Positions 54,259-64,000 of a DNA stretch of 64,000 bases are shown here, piece after piece. Source of the stretch: Cordylochernes scorpioides (Eukaryota; Arthropoda; Arachnida; Pseudoscorpiones; Chernetidae); contig CP092865.1 of assembly GCA_030710605.1 (NCBI GenBank), positions 137,807,120-137,871,119 of the forward strand, written 5' to 3'. Each line of letters opens with the position of its first letter. The stretch's first letter is position 1. A program made the position numbers and the translations under genes. Below the pieces are notes generated by a model. The model had not been told where the DNA came from. It did no database searches and was given only the letters and a program-made list of their open reading frames with translations.

Positions 54259-57200
54259 TTACAGGAACCTTCGAGGTATCTTGACTGCCCTTCCATATCT
54301 TGTATGCACGGCTGGCATTGAAGGGAGGCTCTTCTCTGGATCCTGGTCTTGGTTGTCCCTCTGCATCCTTCCATCTCTTGTAGATGAGGCCGTTGGTGTA
54401 GGGCAATCCTCCTCGGTCTCTTGCTCCTGGTCATCCTTGCATCTCCTTGAGAGCCAGGTTGATGTCGAAGTGGGGGTCTCCTCATTTCTCTGCTCCTGGC
54501 GCTGGCCATCCTCAGAAGCATCCATGGTACTTCCCATTTTTGGTAGAGGTGTGAGGTGGAGTCTGTTTCGCCTAACTTTTCCTTGGGGAGTTTGTACCCA
54601 ATAGGAACGCGGTTCTTCGGATTTGTGAAGAACTGTTCCTTCTACCCTTTGATCTCTAATCCAAACGCTGTCCCCTTGTTGAAGCGGAGGCAAGCTATGT
54701 ACATCGTGTCGTTTATCATATAGGCGCTTCTGGTTGATCACCCTCCTTTTCTCTCTTTCTTGCAAAGCTTCGGAGTCCAAGTACCTTGGCATCAGTGATG
54801 ATTCTATTGCTGGAACAGAGGTCCTAAGGCGTCGTCCCATTAATAGTTCAGCTGGACTATAACCACTTTCCAGGGGCATCGTTCTATATGCTTGAAGAGT
54901 CAGATAGCAATCTTCTTCTTTCTTAAAACTTTGCTTTATATTCTTGATAATTGCTTCAATAAATCCATTGCTTTGAGGGAATTTCGGGCTGGATGTGATA
55001 TGTTTGAAAGACCATTCCTTAGAAAATTTTGAAAATTCGGAACCCAGAACTTTTTGGAATTGTGGTCCATTATCGCTTCTCACAGTCTCAGGTGTTCCAT
55101 GCCTAGCAAATATAGATTTAAGACGGCTTATTACTTCTTGAGCAGTTAGATTTTGTAAAAGTGATATTTCTGGGTACCTGGAGTAGTAATCACATACAAT
55201 TAGATACCATCTCCCATTTAGATAAAAGAGATCCATTCCGACTTTTTGCCAAGGCCTGATCGGGAATTCTGAGGGCATCAAAGGTTCATGCTTGGGTTTT
55301 CTCTCCTTCAAGCATTTTGTACACGACGAAACCATCCTTTCAATCTCTTGGGAAATTCCTAACCACCAAACCGATTCTTTTGCTCTAGATCTGCATTTAT
55401 TGATCCCAAAATGGCCTTGGTGCAATTTCTCAAGGATATCTTTCCTCAATGACTTAGGGATTAGAATTCTTTGTCCTCTAAGAAGAAGACCATTCTGATA
55501 GGTCAGGTCCTCCTGAAATTGCCAGTATCCTCTTAGTGCTGGATCTACTTCTCTTTTATTCTTAGGCCATCCACTCATACAGTATTTAGCCAATTGAGAG
55601 CAAAGTGAATCTTCCTTTTGCTTTCTAGAAATCTCCAAAAGTCTTTCTTCTGTTGCTGGAAATTCAATGGATTGGATGTACGCAGAAAGTTCTTCTTCTA
55701 ATTCATCTTTATGTGGTTTAGACATAGGCTTCCTTGATAACATATCAGCCACTATTTGCTTTTTGCCAGCAATGTGACTTATTTGATAAGAATACCTCAT
55801 CATCCTCATTTTTAATCGCTGAAGTCTGGGAGTCATGTCTTCCAAGGATTTGGACGTAAAAATGGCAATCAGTGGTTTGTGATCTGTTTCAATATGGATT
55901 TTAATACCTGTAACATAATCCTTTAGTCGATCACAAGTCCATACTATAGCTAGTCCTTCTTTTTCAATTTGGCTGTATCTTTTCTCCGTTTCTGAAAGTG
56001 TTCTAGATACATAAGCTATAGGTTTTAAAGATCCATCAGGTTGTTCTTGTCTTAGAACCCCACCTAATCCAAATGAAGAAGCATCAGCCGATACTATGGT
56101 CGTTCTTGAGGGATCAAATAGAGCGAGGTTAGGTCTAGATACTAACTCTTCTTTCAGCAGGTTAAAGCTCTTTTTCTGAGGTTCATCCCAAACCCACTCG
56201 TTTTTTGTACTTAGTAACGAATTCAAGGGTTGTAATTTATCCGCAAGGTTGGGAATGAATTTTCCTAAATAATTCACCATGCCTAAGAAAGACTTCAATT
56301 CTTTTGTTGATCTAGGCGCCTCCATTTTTGTAATAGCATCGAGCTTTTCTTCGTCAATGAATAAGCCTTCTGAACTCAATGTGTGTCCCAGGAATTTTAC
56401 AGTTTTAACTCCAAATTGACACTTTTCTGGGTTGAGTGTCATCCCTTCTTCTTGGATTTTCTTCAAAACTTGGCGTACCCTTTCGTTATGTTCTTCTAAG
56501 GAAGATCCGTATACTACAATATCATCCATGAAGCATACAACCCCTTCTATTTTGCCCAGAAGCTGAGTCATCTTTCTTTGAAAGATTTCTGGTGCCGACG
56601 TTATTCCAAATGGGATTCTTTTGAAAAAGAACCTGCCGAATGGCGTTATAAAGGTGGTTAGTTTTTGGGATTCTTTAGCTAACCCAAACTGCCAAAATCC
56701 AGAATTTGCATCTAGCTTGGAAAAATAGCAAGCATTTCCCAGCTGTCCCAGGATATGCTCTGTCGCAGGTAGCGGATAATTTTCTCTTCTTATATACTGA
56801 TTTAGCTTCGTTAAATCAACACAAATTCTTATTTTTCCTCCTGGTTTCGATACTGCAACCATTCCTGCACACCACTCAGTCGGCTCTTCTACTGATTCAA
56901 TGACTCCTAGCCTGGTCATCTCTTCAAGTTGTTCCTTTACCTGTTTCATTAAGGGAATTGGGACTCTCCTAGGGGTGCATAAAGCGTATGGTTTCGCATC
57001 TGGTTGTAGGGATATTTTGTAATTTATTTTAGCATGTCCTAAACCATTAAATATTTCTGGAAACTCTCTTTTTGGATTTAAAAAATTTGATGATAATTGC
57101 TGAATCATTCTCACAATGTTTAATTTTTCACTTGTCTCCCCAGAGAGAAGTGGCTGCTTTAGTTTATCAACAATGTATATTTTCGAGTTTAAGTGCTGGC

Positions 57201-58233
57201 CTTTATTTTGAAGTTTTACGTGGATCATTCCAACTGTTTCCAAGGGTATTCCATTTGGACCTTGTAATATTTTATCAGATTTTTCCAGTTTTATTCTTTG
57301 GAAACTTTGATAATAATTTTGTAGGGGGAGCACGTTGACATCAGCTCCGGTGTCAATTTTAAAATTAATTTGTCTATTATTTACCTTAATTGGTACTATC
57401 CATTTCTTGGAATTATCCTCTACAGATCCCAAAAAAGCTATCTCTGATTTTATTTCATGTATGGCTTCTGATCTACATACTTTGGCATAATGGCCCTTTT
57501 TCTTGCATTTACTACAATACGAGTTCATAGCTGGACAATTTTTCCAATCATGATTATTTGAATTGCCACACCTGGTGCATCCATGTGATGACCCTCCCAA
57601 CTGGTTTGACTTGAATTGTCTTATTTTTGGTTCATGCCTTTTTGTTTCTTTTATGTGATTAGGCATTTTCTTTATTTGATCTATAGAATCTTGTTGGTAA
57701 AGGCTAGACTGCTGTTCTTTGACACTTTCTAATTGCTTTGCCATTAGTGTGGCTTTTACTAAGGTCAAGTCTGTATCAAGTTGCATTCTTTCAGATAATG
57801 CTCTATCCCTTACTCCAACAACTATCCTATCCCTAATCAACTCATCATGTAACATCCCAAAATTGCAGTGCTCAGCTAGGCTATGGAGTGCTGTGATAAA
57901 TTCATTCACCTTTTCCCCTTCCTGCTGACATCTTTGATTAAATCTTGCCCTTTCATAAATTATATTACGTCTTGGAATAAAGTGACTTTCAAAGCATTCA
58001 ATAACTTTATTATAATTTTCTAGTTGGTCACTTGCTATTTTACATGACAACAAAATGTCATCTGCATTATCACCCATGCAGTACACGAGCATATTAACTT
58101 GCTCATTTTCTGGGTTATTAATTAACCCGCTTGCCTGCCTAAAACGTTCAAATCTCCTAATCCATTTTGGCCAATCACCTGGATTTGAAAAATTAAAAGG
58201 TTCTGGGGCTACACAATTATAATTTTGGGACAT
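54259..58233 (-). CDS. Elem3 Gag-Pol polyprotein (1324 residues)
   Basis: Single ORF encoding all element proteins. In order: a gag region (from SNPGDWPKWIRRFERFRQ); two zinc knuckles near residues 218-251 (CTRCGNSNNHDWKNC and CSKCKKKGHYAKVC); aspartic protease (FKIDTGADVNVLP, near 294); reverse transcriptase with catalytic FMDDIVVYG (near 568); RNase H (SADASSFGLGG near 715); integrase zinc region (HQGHFGINKCRSR...CTKC, near 935-975) and catalytic core (MDLFYLN, VRSDNGPQF, NGFIEAI). A C-terminal region has repeated SSTRDGR-like and HTRYGR-like segments. Gag and Pol are fused in one frame, unlike Elem1. All catalytic residues I can check are present. The ATG follows the leader repeats. Confidence 0.95.
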   Translation of the reverse strand: MSQNYNCVAPEPFNFSNPGDWPKWIRRFERFRQASGLINNPENEQVNMLVYCMGDNADDILLSCKIASDQLENYNKVIECFESHFIPRRNIIYERARFNQRCQQEGEKVNEFITALHSLAEHCNFGMLHDELIRDRIVVGVRDRALSERMQLDTDLTLVKATLMAKQLESVKEQQSSLYQQDSIDQIKKMPNHIKETKRHEPKIRQFKSNQLGGSSHGCTRCGNSNNHDWKNCPAMNSYCSKCKKKGHYAKVCRSEAIHEIKSEIAFLGSVEDNSKKWIVPIKVNNRQINFKIDTGADVNVLPLQNYYQSFQRIKLEKSDKILQGPNGIPLETVGMIHVKLQNKGQHLNSKIYIVDKLKQPLLSGETSEKLNIVRMIQQLSSNFLNPKREFPEIFNGLGHAKINYKISLQPDAKPYALCTPRRVPIPLMKQVKEQLEEMTRLGVIESVEEPTEWCAGMVAVSKPGGKIRICVDLTKLNQYIRRENYPLPATEHILGQLGNACYFSKLDANSGFWQFGLAKESQKLTTFITPFGRFFFKRIPFGITSAPEIFQRKMTQLLGKIEGVVCFMDDIVVYGSSLEEHNERVRQVLKKIQEEGMTLNPEKCQFGVKTVKFLGHTLSSEGLFIDEEKLDAITKMEAPRSTKELKSFLGMVNYLGKFIPNLADKLQPLNSLLSTKNEWVWDEPQKKSFNLLKEELVSRPNLALFDPSRTTIVSADASSFGLGGVLRQEQPDGSLKPIAYVSRTLSETEKRYSQIEKEGLAIVWTCDRLKDYVTGIKIHIETDHKPLIAIFTSKSLEDMTPRLQRLKMRMMRYSYQISHIAGKKQIVADMLSRKPMSKPHKDELEEELSAYIQSIEFPATEERLLEISRKQKEDSLCSQLAKYCMSGWPKNKREVDPALRGYWQFQEDLTYQNGLLLRGQRILIPKSLRKDILEKLHQGHFGINKCRSRAKESVWWLGISQEIERMVSSCTKCLKERKPKHEPLMPSEFPIRPWQKVGMDLFYLNGRWYLIVCDYYSRYPEISLLQNLTAQEVISRLKSIFARHGTPETVRSDNGPQFQKVLGSEFSKFSKEWSFKHITSSPKFPQSNGFIEAIIKNIKQSFKKEEDCYLTLQAYRTMPLESGYSPAELLMGRRLRTSVPAIESSLMPRYLDSEALQEREKRRVINQKRLYDKRHDVHSLPPLQQGDSVWIRDQRVEGTVLHKSEEPRSYWVQTPQGKVRRNRLHLTPLPKMGSTMDASEDGQRQEQRNEETPTSTSTWLSRRCKDDQEQETEEDCPTPTASSTRDGRMQRDNQDQDPEKSLPSMPAVHTRYGRAVKIPRRFL

Positions 58234-58274
58234 TATAAAGATTTACTTATAATATAATATAACTTACTCAAAAA

Positions 58275-58560
58275 GTTTGCTTGATGTCGAGTTTCAACTT
58301 TTCTTCGAACAACGACTTTCTTTATGAATTCAGTTTACCGGTTCTAAGCTTGCTTGATGTCGAATTTCAAATTTTCTTCGAACAACGACCTTCTTTGTGA
58401 ATTCAGTTTACTGCTTCTAAGCTTGCTTGATGTCGATTTTCAAATTTTCTTCGAACAACGACTTTCCTTATGAATTCAGTTTACCGCTTCTAAGCTTGCT
58501 TGATGTCGAATTTCAAATTTTCTTCGAACAACGACCTTCTTTATGAATTCAGTTTACCGC
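58275..58560 (-). repeat. Elem3 leader: four tandem 73-bp units
   Basis: Units start at about 58275, 58348, 58421 and 58494, at exact 73-base spacing. The primer-site-proximal unit contains ACCGCtgccacca. The others carry ACCGcttctaag or close variants (ACCGgttctaag, ACTGcttctaag) at the same point, that is, the inner part of the primer site only. It lies between the primer site and the Gag-Pol start. Confidence 0.92.
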
Positions 58561-58568
58561 TGCCACCA
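58556..58568 (-). other. Elem3 primer binding site, tRNA-Leu type
   Basis: Minus strand TGGTGGCAGCGGT directly after the LTR. It matches the complement of the 3' end of tRNA-Leu(AAG/UAG) (...ACCGCTGCCA plus CCA, recalled) over 13 bases. Confidence 0.75.
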
Positions 58569-58725
58569 TGTGTTGTTATCCAAGACGAGGCAAGATTAAC
58601 ACTAAGCATTAGTTTATTTCCTATTATATGTATATTTTATATACAAGTCAAAAGAGATCACTAGCAGAGTATTATTCCTTTTGGTTTCCAGAGCTCAACA
58701 ATCTGTGAGCCTAATACTCTGCACA
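58569..58725 (-). repeat. Elem3 5' LTR (157 bp)
   Basis: Same sequence as 54087-54243 by eye. Very short for an LTR. It contains a TATA-like tract (tatataaaatat) and AATAAA on the minus strand. Confidence 0.95.
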
Positions 58726-60114
58726 GTTTTCATTTACTAGTTCAACCAAATCTTCAAGTTCAATAATTTTTATATTTTCAGTTCAGTGTTGTAATTTTTT
58801 CCAACTTTTTCATCAAAGTTCTTCTTCCTCAATACATTAAAGATCGTTTAATGCTTAAGTTGAAAAGAACTTTTGATATCTTCAAAACTCTGAGAATAAG
58901 GCATTTTAATGGTGCAAATGAATATTTCCAATCGTGAAAATATTTTCAAAGGAATACTTTTAGACTTGATGAGTAGTATTTGTTCATCTCCTCTTTTCGA
59001 TTAGAAGTTAAATAAAAATTTGCACATGATGATTAGCAGACATCAACAAAATAGATGAAGTTTCATGTATTCAAGTAGCTTTCCTTAGACTGAAGCTATT
59101 TATGAAAAAATGTAGGACAGGCGACTCAAGTTTTCTTAACTAAATCAAAAATAGGTTTGCTAATTATATTGATGAGTATTTGGTTTGGGATAATTTTTAG
59201 ATATTTCATACTTTTGATCAATTGTTAGAAAAAATGTATAAATAATAATAAATTAATATTTATAGAGAGAGAGACTCTCATTCCAAGATCATTTTCCTCT
59301 TATCATCCATGTTTTAATCAAAATCAGCTTTGGAGCTTTGATTATGGAACAAAAATAGAAAACTACTTGCTAAAAAAATGTGAATTGTAATTGTGAAAGT
59401 AATTTCCATTTAAATAATCGGCCACTTCAGCTCATAGACCAGAATGTCTTCATCATATGCCATGTGTCTCATTGGTTTTTCTCCAAAGATCTTTTATACT
59501 GTAGTGCTGTGGCTTTGTCTTGATTGGTGCAAAAGAGATCATATTCTGCCTTCAATAAAAAAACTTCTAAACGGGAATTAACAGATTTGATTTTTTGAAT
59601 CCAACCCATAAATATTTCAGATCAATTTTATTCTTAATAATATTCTAATGTTGTTGTTATTGTTGTGTCCAATGAAGAGCCTCTGTTACCGAAGAGATTT
59701 GAGATCTGCTGAGAGAGAATTTTAAAGATAATTCCTGAAAAGATATTTAAAATTTCAAAAACCATTCAACTCTGTGAGTTTTTCCAGAAATTTTCAAATT
59801 TAAAGAACTTGGAAGTTCTTCTCTTTAGTTATCTCAGATTTAGATAATTCTTTAAACAACAAGGTTTAACAAGGTGAAGAATATAAACAATTATTTTTTT
59901 CATTACATCTGGAAATATACTTGAGATACTAGAAAATATTTTAAATATATAAATCATTAATTTAATTGTAACCATGACCATGTTCCATTCTTGTGTGTGT
60001 GAGGCAGTCAAAATAATAATAATAAAAAAAAAAATTGTTCTTGAGTTATAAATTTTAACTTACAGATATATGCATTTGTTCCAATATATGCCTTTTTAAT
60101 TAAATATATACATA

Positions 60115-60709
60115 CTAGACGAAGAATGGCCCGCCCGGGGTTTACCCGAGTGCGAATATATTCTAAAAACGTTGACTTGGGTGGTCGCTATTAACAGGGT
60201 GGTCTGTATAGACAGGTGGATGTATCACACAGCTGATAACAGGGTTGTCTAGAGTGGTCGCTATAGACAGGGTGGTCTGTATAGACAGGTTTATGAGAGA
60301 GGCACAAACTTACAGGTTGTTGACGCCGCAATCCCCAGAGAGAGTGTTTTTTGTTGCATCATGCTGTGACTCACACGACGACCCAAGGTCAACAGGGGTG
60401 GAGCAGCAAGCTTAATTAAGCCTATCACCGTCTGGCGGCGCTGCTTGCGAGTTATATCTACAATTCTGCAAATAACTCTAAGGATATTCAAGATATTCAA
60501 GAAATTATTTTTCGAAAACCTTTCCGGGGATATACCTAATAATATCCCAGAATTTCATGGCGATTGGATGTATGGTTTTTGAATAACAGGGTTGTCTAGA
60601 GGGGGGGCAGGGAGGACACGTGTTCCCTTGCAGCCAATGAGCGCGCATTCTATCCGTGAGCTTCAGACAAACAGACAAACAGACAGAATAAGGCAAATAT
60701 ATAAGTAGA
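60115..60709 (-). mobile_element. Non-autonomous Helitron (595 bp)
   Basis: Minus strand begins TCTACTTATATATTTGCC and ends in a GC-rich hairpin region followed by CGTCTAG. It is inserted between A and T without target duplication. The inverted arm shows the intact site at 21291-21298 (gaca|tatg). No ORF inside. The ending resembles 7665-7701. Confidence 0.88.
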
Positions 60710-61329
60710 TGTCATCTTTCAAAGTCTCCTAGCCCTATCTAGACCAACACCTATTACAATTCCTAAAATCCAGGCAATAATGGTAGACCAATGTGGGAAA
60801 ACAATAGATTGACCATCAATTTGTATATTATACAAATAATTATAAGAAATTTGAACTATTCTTGATGCTTATTTATTTATTTATTTCAACACACAAACGC
60901 GATATCCCGGCTAGGGATAATTGCGTCGATTTACATTTTTTAAACAGAAACAATTATAAAATTTTTACAAAAAAAAAAAAGTAATCGAAATAAAAAGAGA
61001 AAATATATATATATATATATTAGGAACCTGAACCTTTCAGGTTTGAAAGAAAATCATGAATATATTTACAAAAATAGTTAAACTTATGATAATTCTCTCT
61101 GCTATTTACAAATTGATATAGATCTACGTCTGTCTGTTGTCTGTTGTCTAGCGGTGAAGAAGAGTGGACATTCCAGCAGTAGGTGTCTCGAGTCCTGGAA
61201 TTCGTTGCCACAATGACAGCTAGAGTCTTCAATTGCGCCAATTTTTGATAAAAATCCCTTAAAATTTCCATGGTTCGTTATAAATTTAATCTTATGATTC
61301 CTTTAAAAAATAAATCAAATTTCTAGTGT

Positions 61330-61458
61330 CCTTACTGCAATGATAATAGGAGGGCCTGGCTTATCAGTGGTGAACCCTCGCAGCAGTTTCGCTAGTTTAA
61401 TCTACGGGTTCACCACTGATGAGCCAGGCCTTCCCATTATTTTATCATTGCAGTAAGG
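61330..61458. repeat. Hairpin MITE (about 129 bp)
   Basis: Inverted arms of about 50 bp: CCTTACTGCAATGATAATAG, then ggcctggcttatcagtggtg, and their inverted partners. The catcag(t/a)(a/g)gtgaac core also occurs at 1497 and 8035 in the 560-bp repeat family. Confidence 0.8.
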
Positions 61459-62228
61459 GTAGTAGAAAATTGATTTATTTTAAAAAGAATCACACTCGTT
61501 AAAAATGTTAAAATTTCTTATAACAGATGGTGAATGCATCATAAAAATAATTATAGATGGGAAATTTGCCGGGAGGAAATTAATCCATAGAAGCAATGGG
61601 CTCCAGTCAAAATAAACGTCAGAATCTGACGCCATCTCGTCGCCGCAACTAGCGGCATCGGGTCGGTGACAAAGCCACAACACCAACTTTGGCAAACTGA
61701 TAAGCGTCCACCTAGAGACCATGGTTTCGGGCTGATGACATTTATTTTGACGGGAGAAGCACCCATTGCTTCTAAAAATAATTATGTAAACATTTATTTT
61801 ATACAGCATTCTCTCTCGTAATGGAATTATGTAAAATAGTTTCTATGTAGATTATAACTTTCACATTTTCTAAAATGGCCTTTCATTTTATTATGTTCTC
61901 CTGTAGAAAGGCTTTCAGGCCAAAAAAAGCTAGAGAATAATATTGAATATTTGTAAAAGAAACATATCCCATTGATTCACCTTAATATAACATTCCTGTA
62001 AAACAGAGGAAGGAAGATTTTTCCTAGAAAGTGGGTCCTCAATAATTGACAAGAACAGCTTTAACAGAAATGTAGGGATTCCCCGAGACTATGTGCAATT
62101 CACCAGTCCCAGAAAACCCATCAACAGTCCATTTATCAGCACTACAAAGACATGTTGTTGAAACAACAACAAGCCTTTATTAAGGACACTCGTCCCATAC
62201 AGGATTCTCCTAGATAGATAAACAGAAG

Positions 62229-62534
62229 TTTTTTTGCTTATCCCTAGTACACGTGGTACAGGTCATGATAATCATGGTGGGTAGAAGTAGGCCACTGCTT
62301 TTACTGTAAGTGCACCACATGTCTACACATGTGAAAAGCAGTTCGACTTTGCACTTACAAATGTGCCAGAGTCCCATTTGGTTACTTGCACTCGCTGGTG
62401 GGTTGGACTTTTGTAAGAATTGGGGCCATTGGAGCATTTTTTTTTTATCAGAAAAAAGTGCCCAATGTGGGAATCGAACCCGGGTCGTAGCAGTTGAAAA
62501 CCAAGGGTTTAGACCACCCTTCCCACCGACCCCC
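62229..62534 (-). repeat. tRNA-headed SINE (SINE-T), copy 2
   Basis: Homologous to 45348-45675, with the same tRNA-like head (B box GGGTTCGATTCCC), body and A-rich tail on the minus strand. I could not fix a target duplication. Confidence 0.8.
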
Positions 62535-62689
62535 ATTTATTCAGATGTAGATATGTAGAGAATTGTTGTGGAGCACTGAATTAGATTCTCTTGCTCAAGG
62601 AGCATGGACTCACAGTTGATTTCAACTCTTTCAAATGCATACAAAAAGAAACATCCAAGCAAAAATACAGGAGTCAACATTCCATCATT

Positions 62690-62944
62690 GGTATCTGAAC
62701 CAAAAGCCTGGAATGTGGGATGAACCGACAGGCAGCAACCTGTATTTCCTGGCTCCAAACTGGCCATACAAGACTGCTTCTCTTCCAGGATGGTGTAAAG
62801 ACCTTCCCACAATGTACCATCTGCAGGACCAAAGAGACCTCACCAGACCACCTCTTGGAATGTATGGGAGCCTCAAGACAGGACCCCAACCCTACCAAGA
62901 TTATAAATTTGATCTATGAATTCAGTCTCCATGACCTTGTATAA
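62690..62944 (+). pseudogene. LINE ORF2 C-terminal tail
   Basis: Plus-strand frame with WLQTGHTRLLLFQDGVKTF followed by CTICRTKETSPDHLLEC, the C-x2-C...H-x4-C ending typical of a group of arthropod LINEs, ending HDLV and stop. It differs in sequence and 3' UTR from the fragment at 40665, so it is a second family. No upstream reverse transcriptase. Confidence 0.75.
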
Positions 62945-64000
62945 TTATACAATGGGTAATAATAATAAAGGTAATTGCACACTATTATTTACATTTATTT
63001 GATGATGGTAGCTGTCTTAGGAAAATCTATAAGAGCAAGGATAAAAATTAAGATCCTCAAAACTGCCAAATCACAACACCCAATGTGTATAACAATATTT
63101 AAAAAAATAATAATAATTAAATAAAGAGACAAAAATATTTTGAAATCAAACTTTATTTGAATTTTAAAGGCACCGTATGTATGTTTTCTTTTATTACTAA
63201 ACATTAGATATAATTTTTTTTTCCCATAGTTATAAAATATGGGTTGGAAATATGCAAATAGGTAATAAAAAGTAAAAATCTCTTTTTATTTATATATAGA
63301 AACTAATCATTTACAAAAATCTATATACAAGGTAAAAGGAGTATATGTAAATAGAAACCAACTTCAAAAAAAAAAAAATGATAAACAGCAAGTATACTTT
63401 TTGTTTTGTAAAAAATACTCTAAAAACAGGTTTGTACTTTGTTATTAAATGCACTAAAAATAAATGTGTGGCCCAAGTAAATCTATTTACATAATGAGTT
63501 GAATTGTACAATAAGCTATCATGTGTAGTGGTGGAAGGAAGAAGAGATAAATAGAATAAAAAATGAGGTAAATAAGAAGTAAATAGGATGAAAATTACCT
63601 AAAAAAGAGATTATTTGGTCATAGTTGCTTGGCTAGTTTGAAAGGTGTGTGTGTTTACAAATGTGTTTTTTTCCTCGAAAGAGAAATTTTAAATGGAATA
63701 ATGAGCTGTGCTTCTATGTAGCTTTGAATGATGCAAATGAAAGTTGCGTTCACATAGAGGCAGAGATAAATAAATAGATAGATAAGATTAAAAACAGCTA
63801 AGGACATGTGCTTTGATCATAGGCCATATAGTGCACATCCATCTCTCAACAAAAAACTTGTTAACATATATATATAATTTATTTATTTTTACAAATGCAT
63901 GTGTATATATGTACAAGGAATAAAATTGCATAGGTGAGTGGGTTATGCAACTTGAGTTGCATATTTATTTTTGTATCTCCCTCATAAGTATTTGGTGCCA
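62945..64000. other. AT-rich sequence without a recognisable gene
   Basis: Short frames only; no array or element end recognised. 61045-61329 and 61459-62228 are similar. Confidence 0.7.

Larger units (their letters stand above)
54082..58730 (-). mobile_element. Elem3: apparently intact gypsy-like LTR retrotransposon
   Basis: 4639-bp minus-strand element with two 157-bp LTRs that look identical base for base, a 5-bp duplication GTTTT (54082-54086 and 58726-58730), a primer site, a tandem-repeat leader, one uninterrupted Gag-Pol ORF and a purine tract. The other arm shows the unoccupied site near 36205. This is the best candidate for a currently active element in the window. Confidence 0.95.
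44945..61044 (-). repeat. Right arm of the large quasi-palindrome
   Basis: Inverted counterpart of 20956-41803. Segments unique to this arm: a tRNA-SINE (45348-45675), the direct-repeat piece 45755-46022, Elem4 (49550-53582), Elem3 (54087-58725) and a Helitron (60115-60709). The arm ends at cctttcaggttt (61044). Sequence between elements is AT-rich and without genes. Confidence 0.88.

Noticed and set aside
20956..61044. Palindrome arms as terminal inverted repeats of a giant DNA transposon
   Set aside because: No transposase or capsid-type genes, no target duplication at the outer ends, and a host gene lies in the spacer. Inverted duplication is simpler.
61330..61458. Rho-independent-type terminator hairpin
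   Set aside because: Arms are about 50 bp and family members are dispersed; it is a MITE in a eukaryotic genome.

Overview
The window is repeat-dominated, AT-rich eukaryotic DNA with two 100-base assembly gaps (17318-17417 and 44360-44459). No bacterial features are visible. The host looks like an arthropod, possibly a chelicerate. This is an inference from the C-terminal tails of the LINE fragments (C-x2-C...H-x4-C after a 'TGH/SGH' block), which recall spider LINEs, and from the mix of Ty3/gypsy clades; it was not tested. The only host gene I can support is the 5' end of mitochondrial aminomethyltransferase (glycine cleavage T protein): exon 1 at 42955-43029 and exon 2 at 43117-43351, plus strand.

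Region 1-17466. A Ty3/gypsy element (here Elem1) is complete at 8611-13784, and its 3' end occurs again at 1-1454. Both copies are followed by the same flank, a 32-bp minisatellite and a GC-rich LINE on the minus strand, so 1-5004 and 12333-17317 are near-identical. Between them lie a rearranged element with a tRNA-Trp-type primer site (Elem2, 5183-7399), Helitron-like ends, and two diverged ~560-bp tandem units, one of which Elem1 split. Elem1 is unusual: gag starts inside the 5' LTR, the tRNA-Ala-type primer site is translated as gag codons, gag joins pol through a TTTAAAC -1 slippery heptamer beside the gag stop, and the pol stop lies inside the 3' LTR.

Region 17467-20955. Mostly featureless AT-rich DNA, then a decayed LINE tail and a minus-strand LTR with a tRNA-Lys primer site that abuts the next structure.

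Region 20956-61044. A very large quasi-palindrome whose arms (about 20956-41803 and 44945-61044) are inverted copies a few percent diverged by eye. The aminomethyltransferase exons sit in the spacer. Almost every large difference between the arms is a mobile-element insertion with a visible empty site in the other arm: a 13.5-kb LTR element with ~3.5-kb LTRs (Elem5, 22171-35681), a LINE fragment and a SINE in the left arm; a tRNA-headed SINE, a truncated gypsy-like element (Elem4, 49550-53582), an intact gypsy-like element with identical LTRs and a 1324-residue ORF (Elem3, 54087-58725) and a 595-bp Helitron (60115-60709) in the right arm. A 47-bp minisatellite differs in copy number between arms.

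Region 61045-64000. A hairpin MITE, a second copy of the tRNA-headed SINE, a LINE tail, and featureless AT-rich sequence.

No new multi-gene system is evident. The notable material is the element architecture and the palindrome, which dates and verifies its insertions through filled/empty site pairs.
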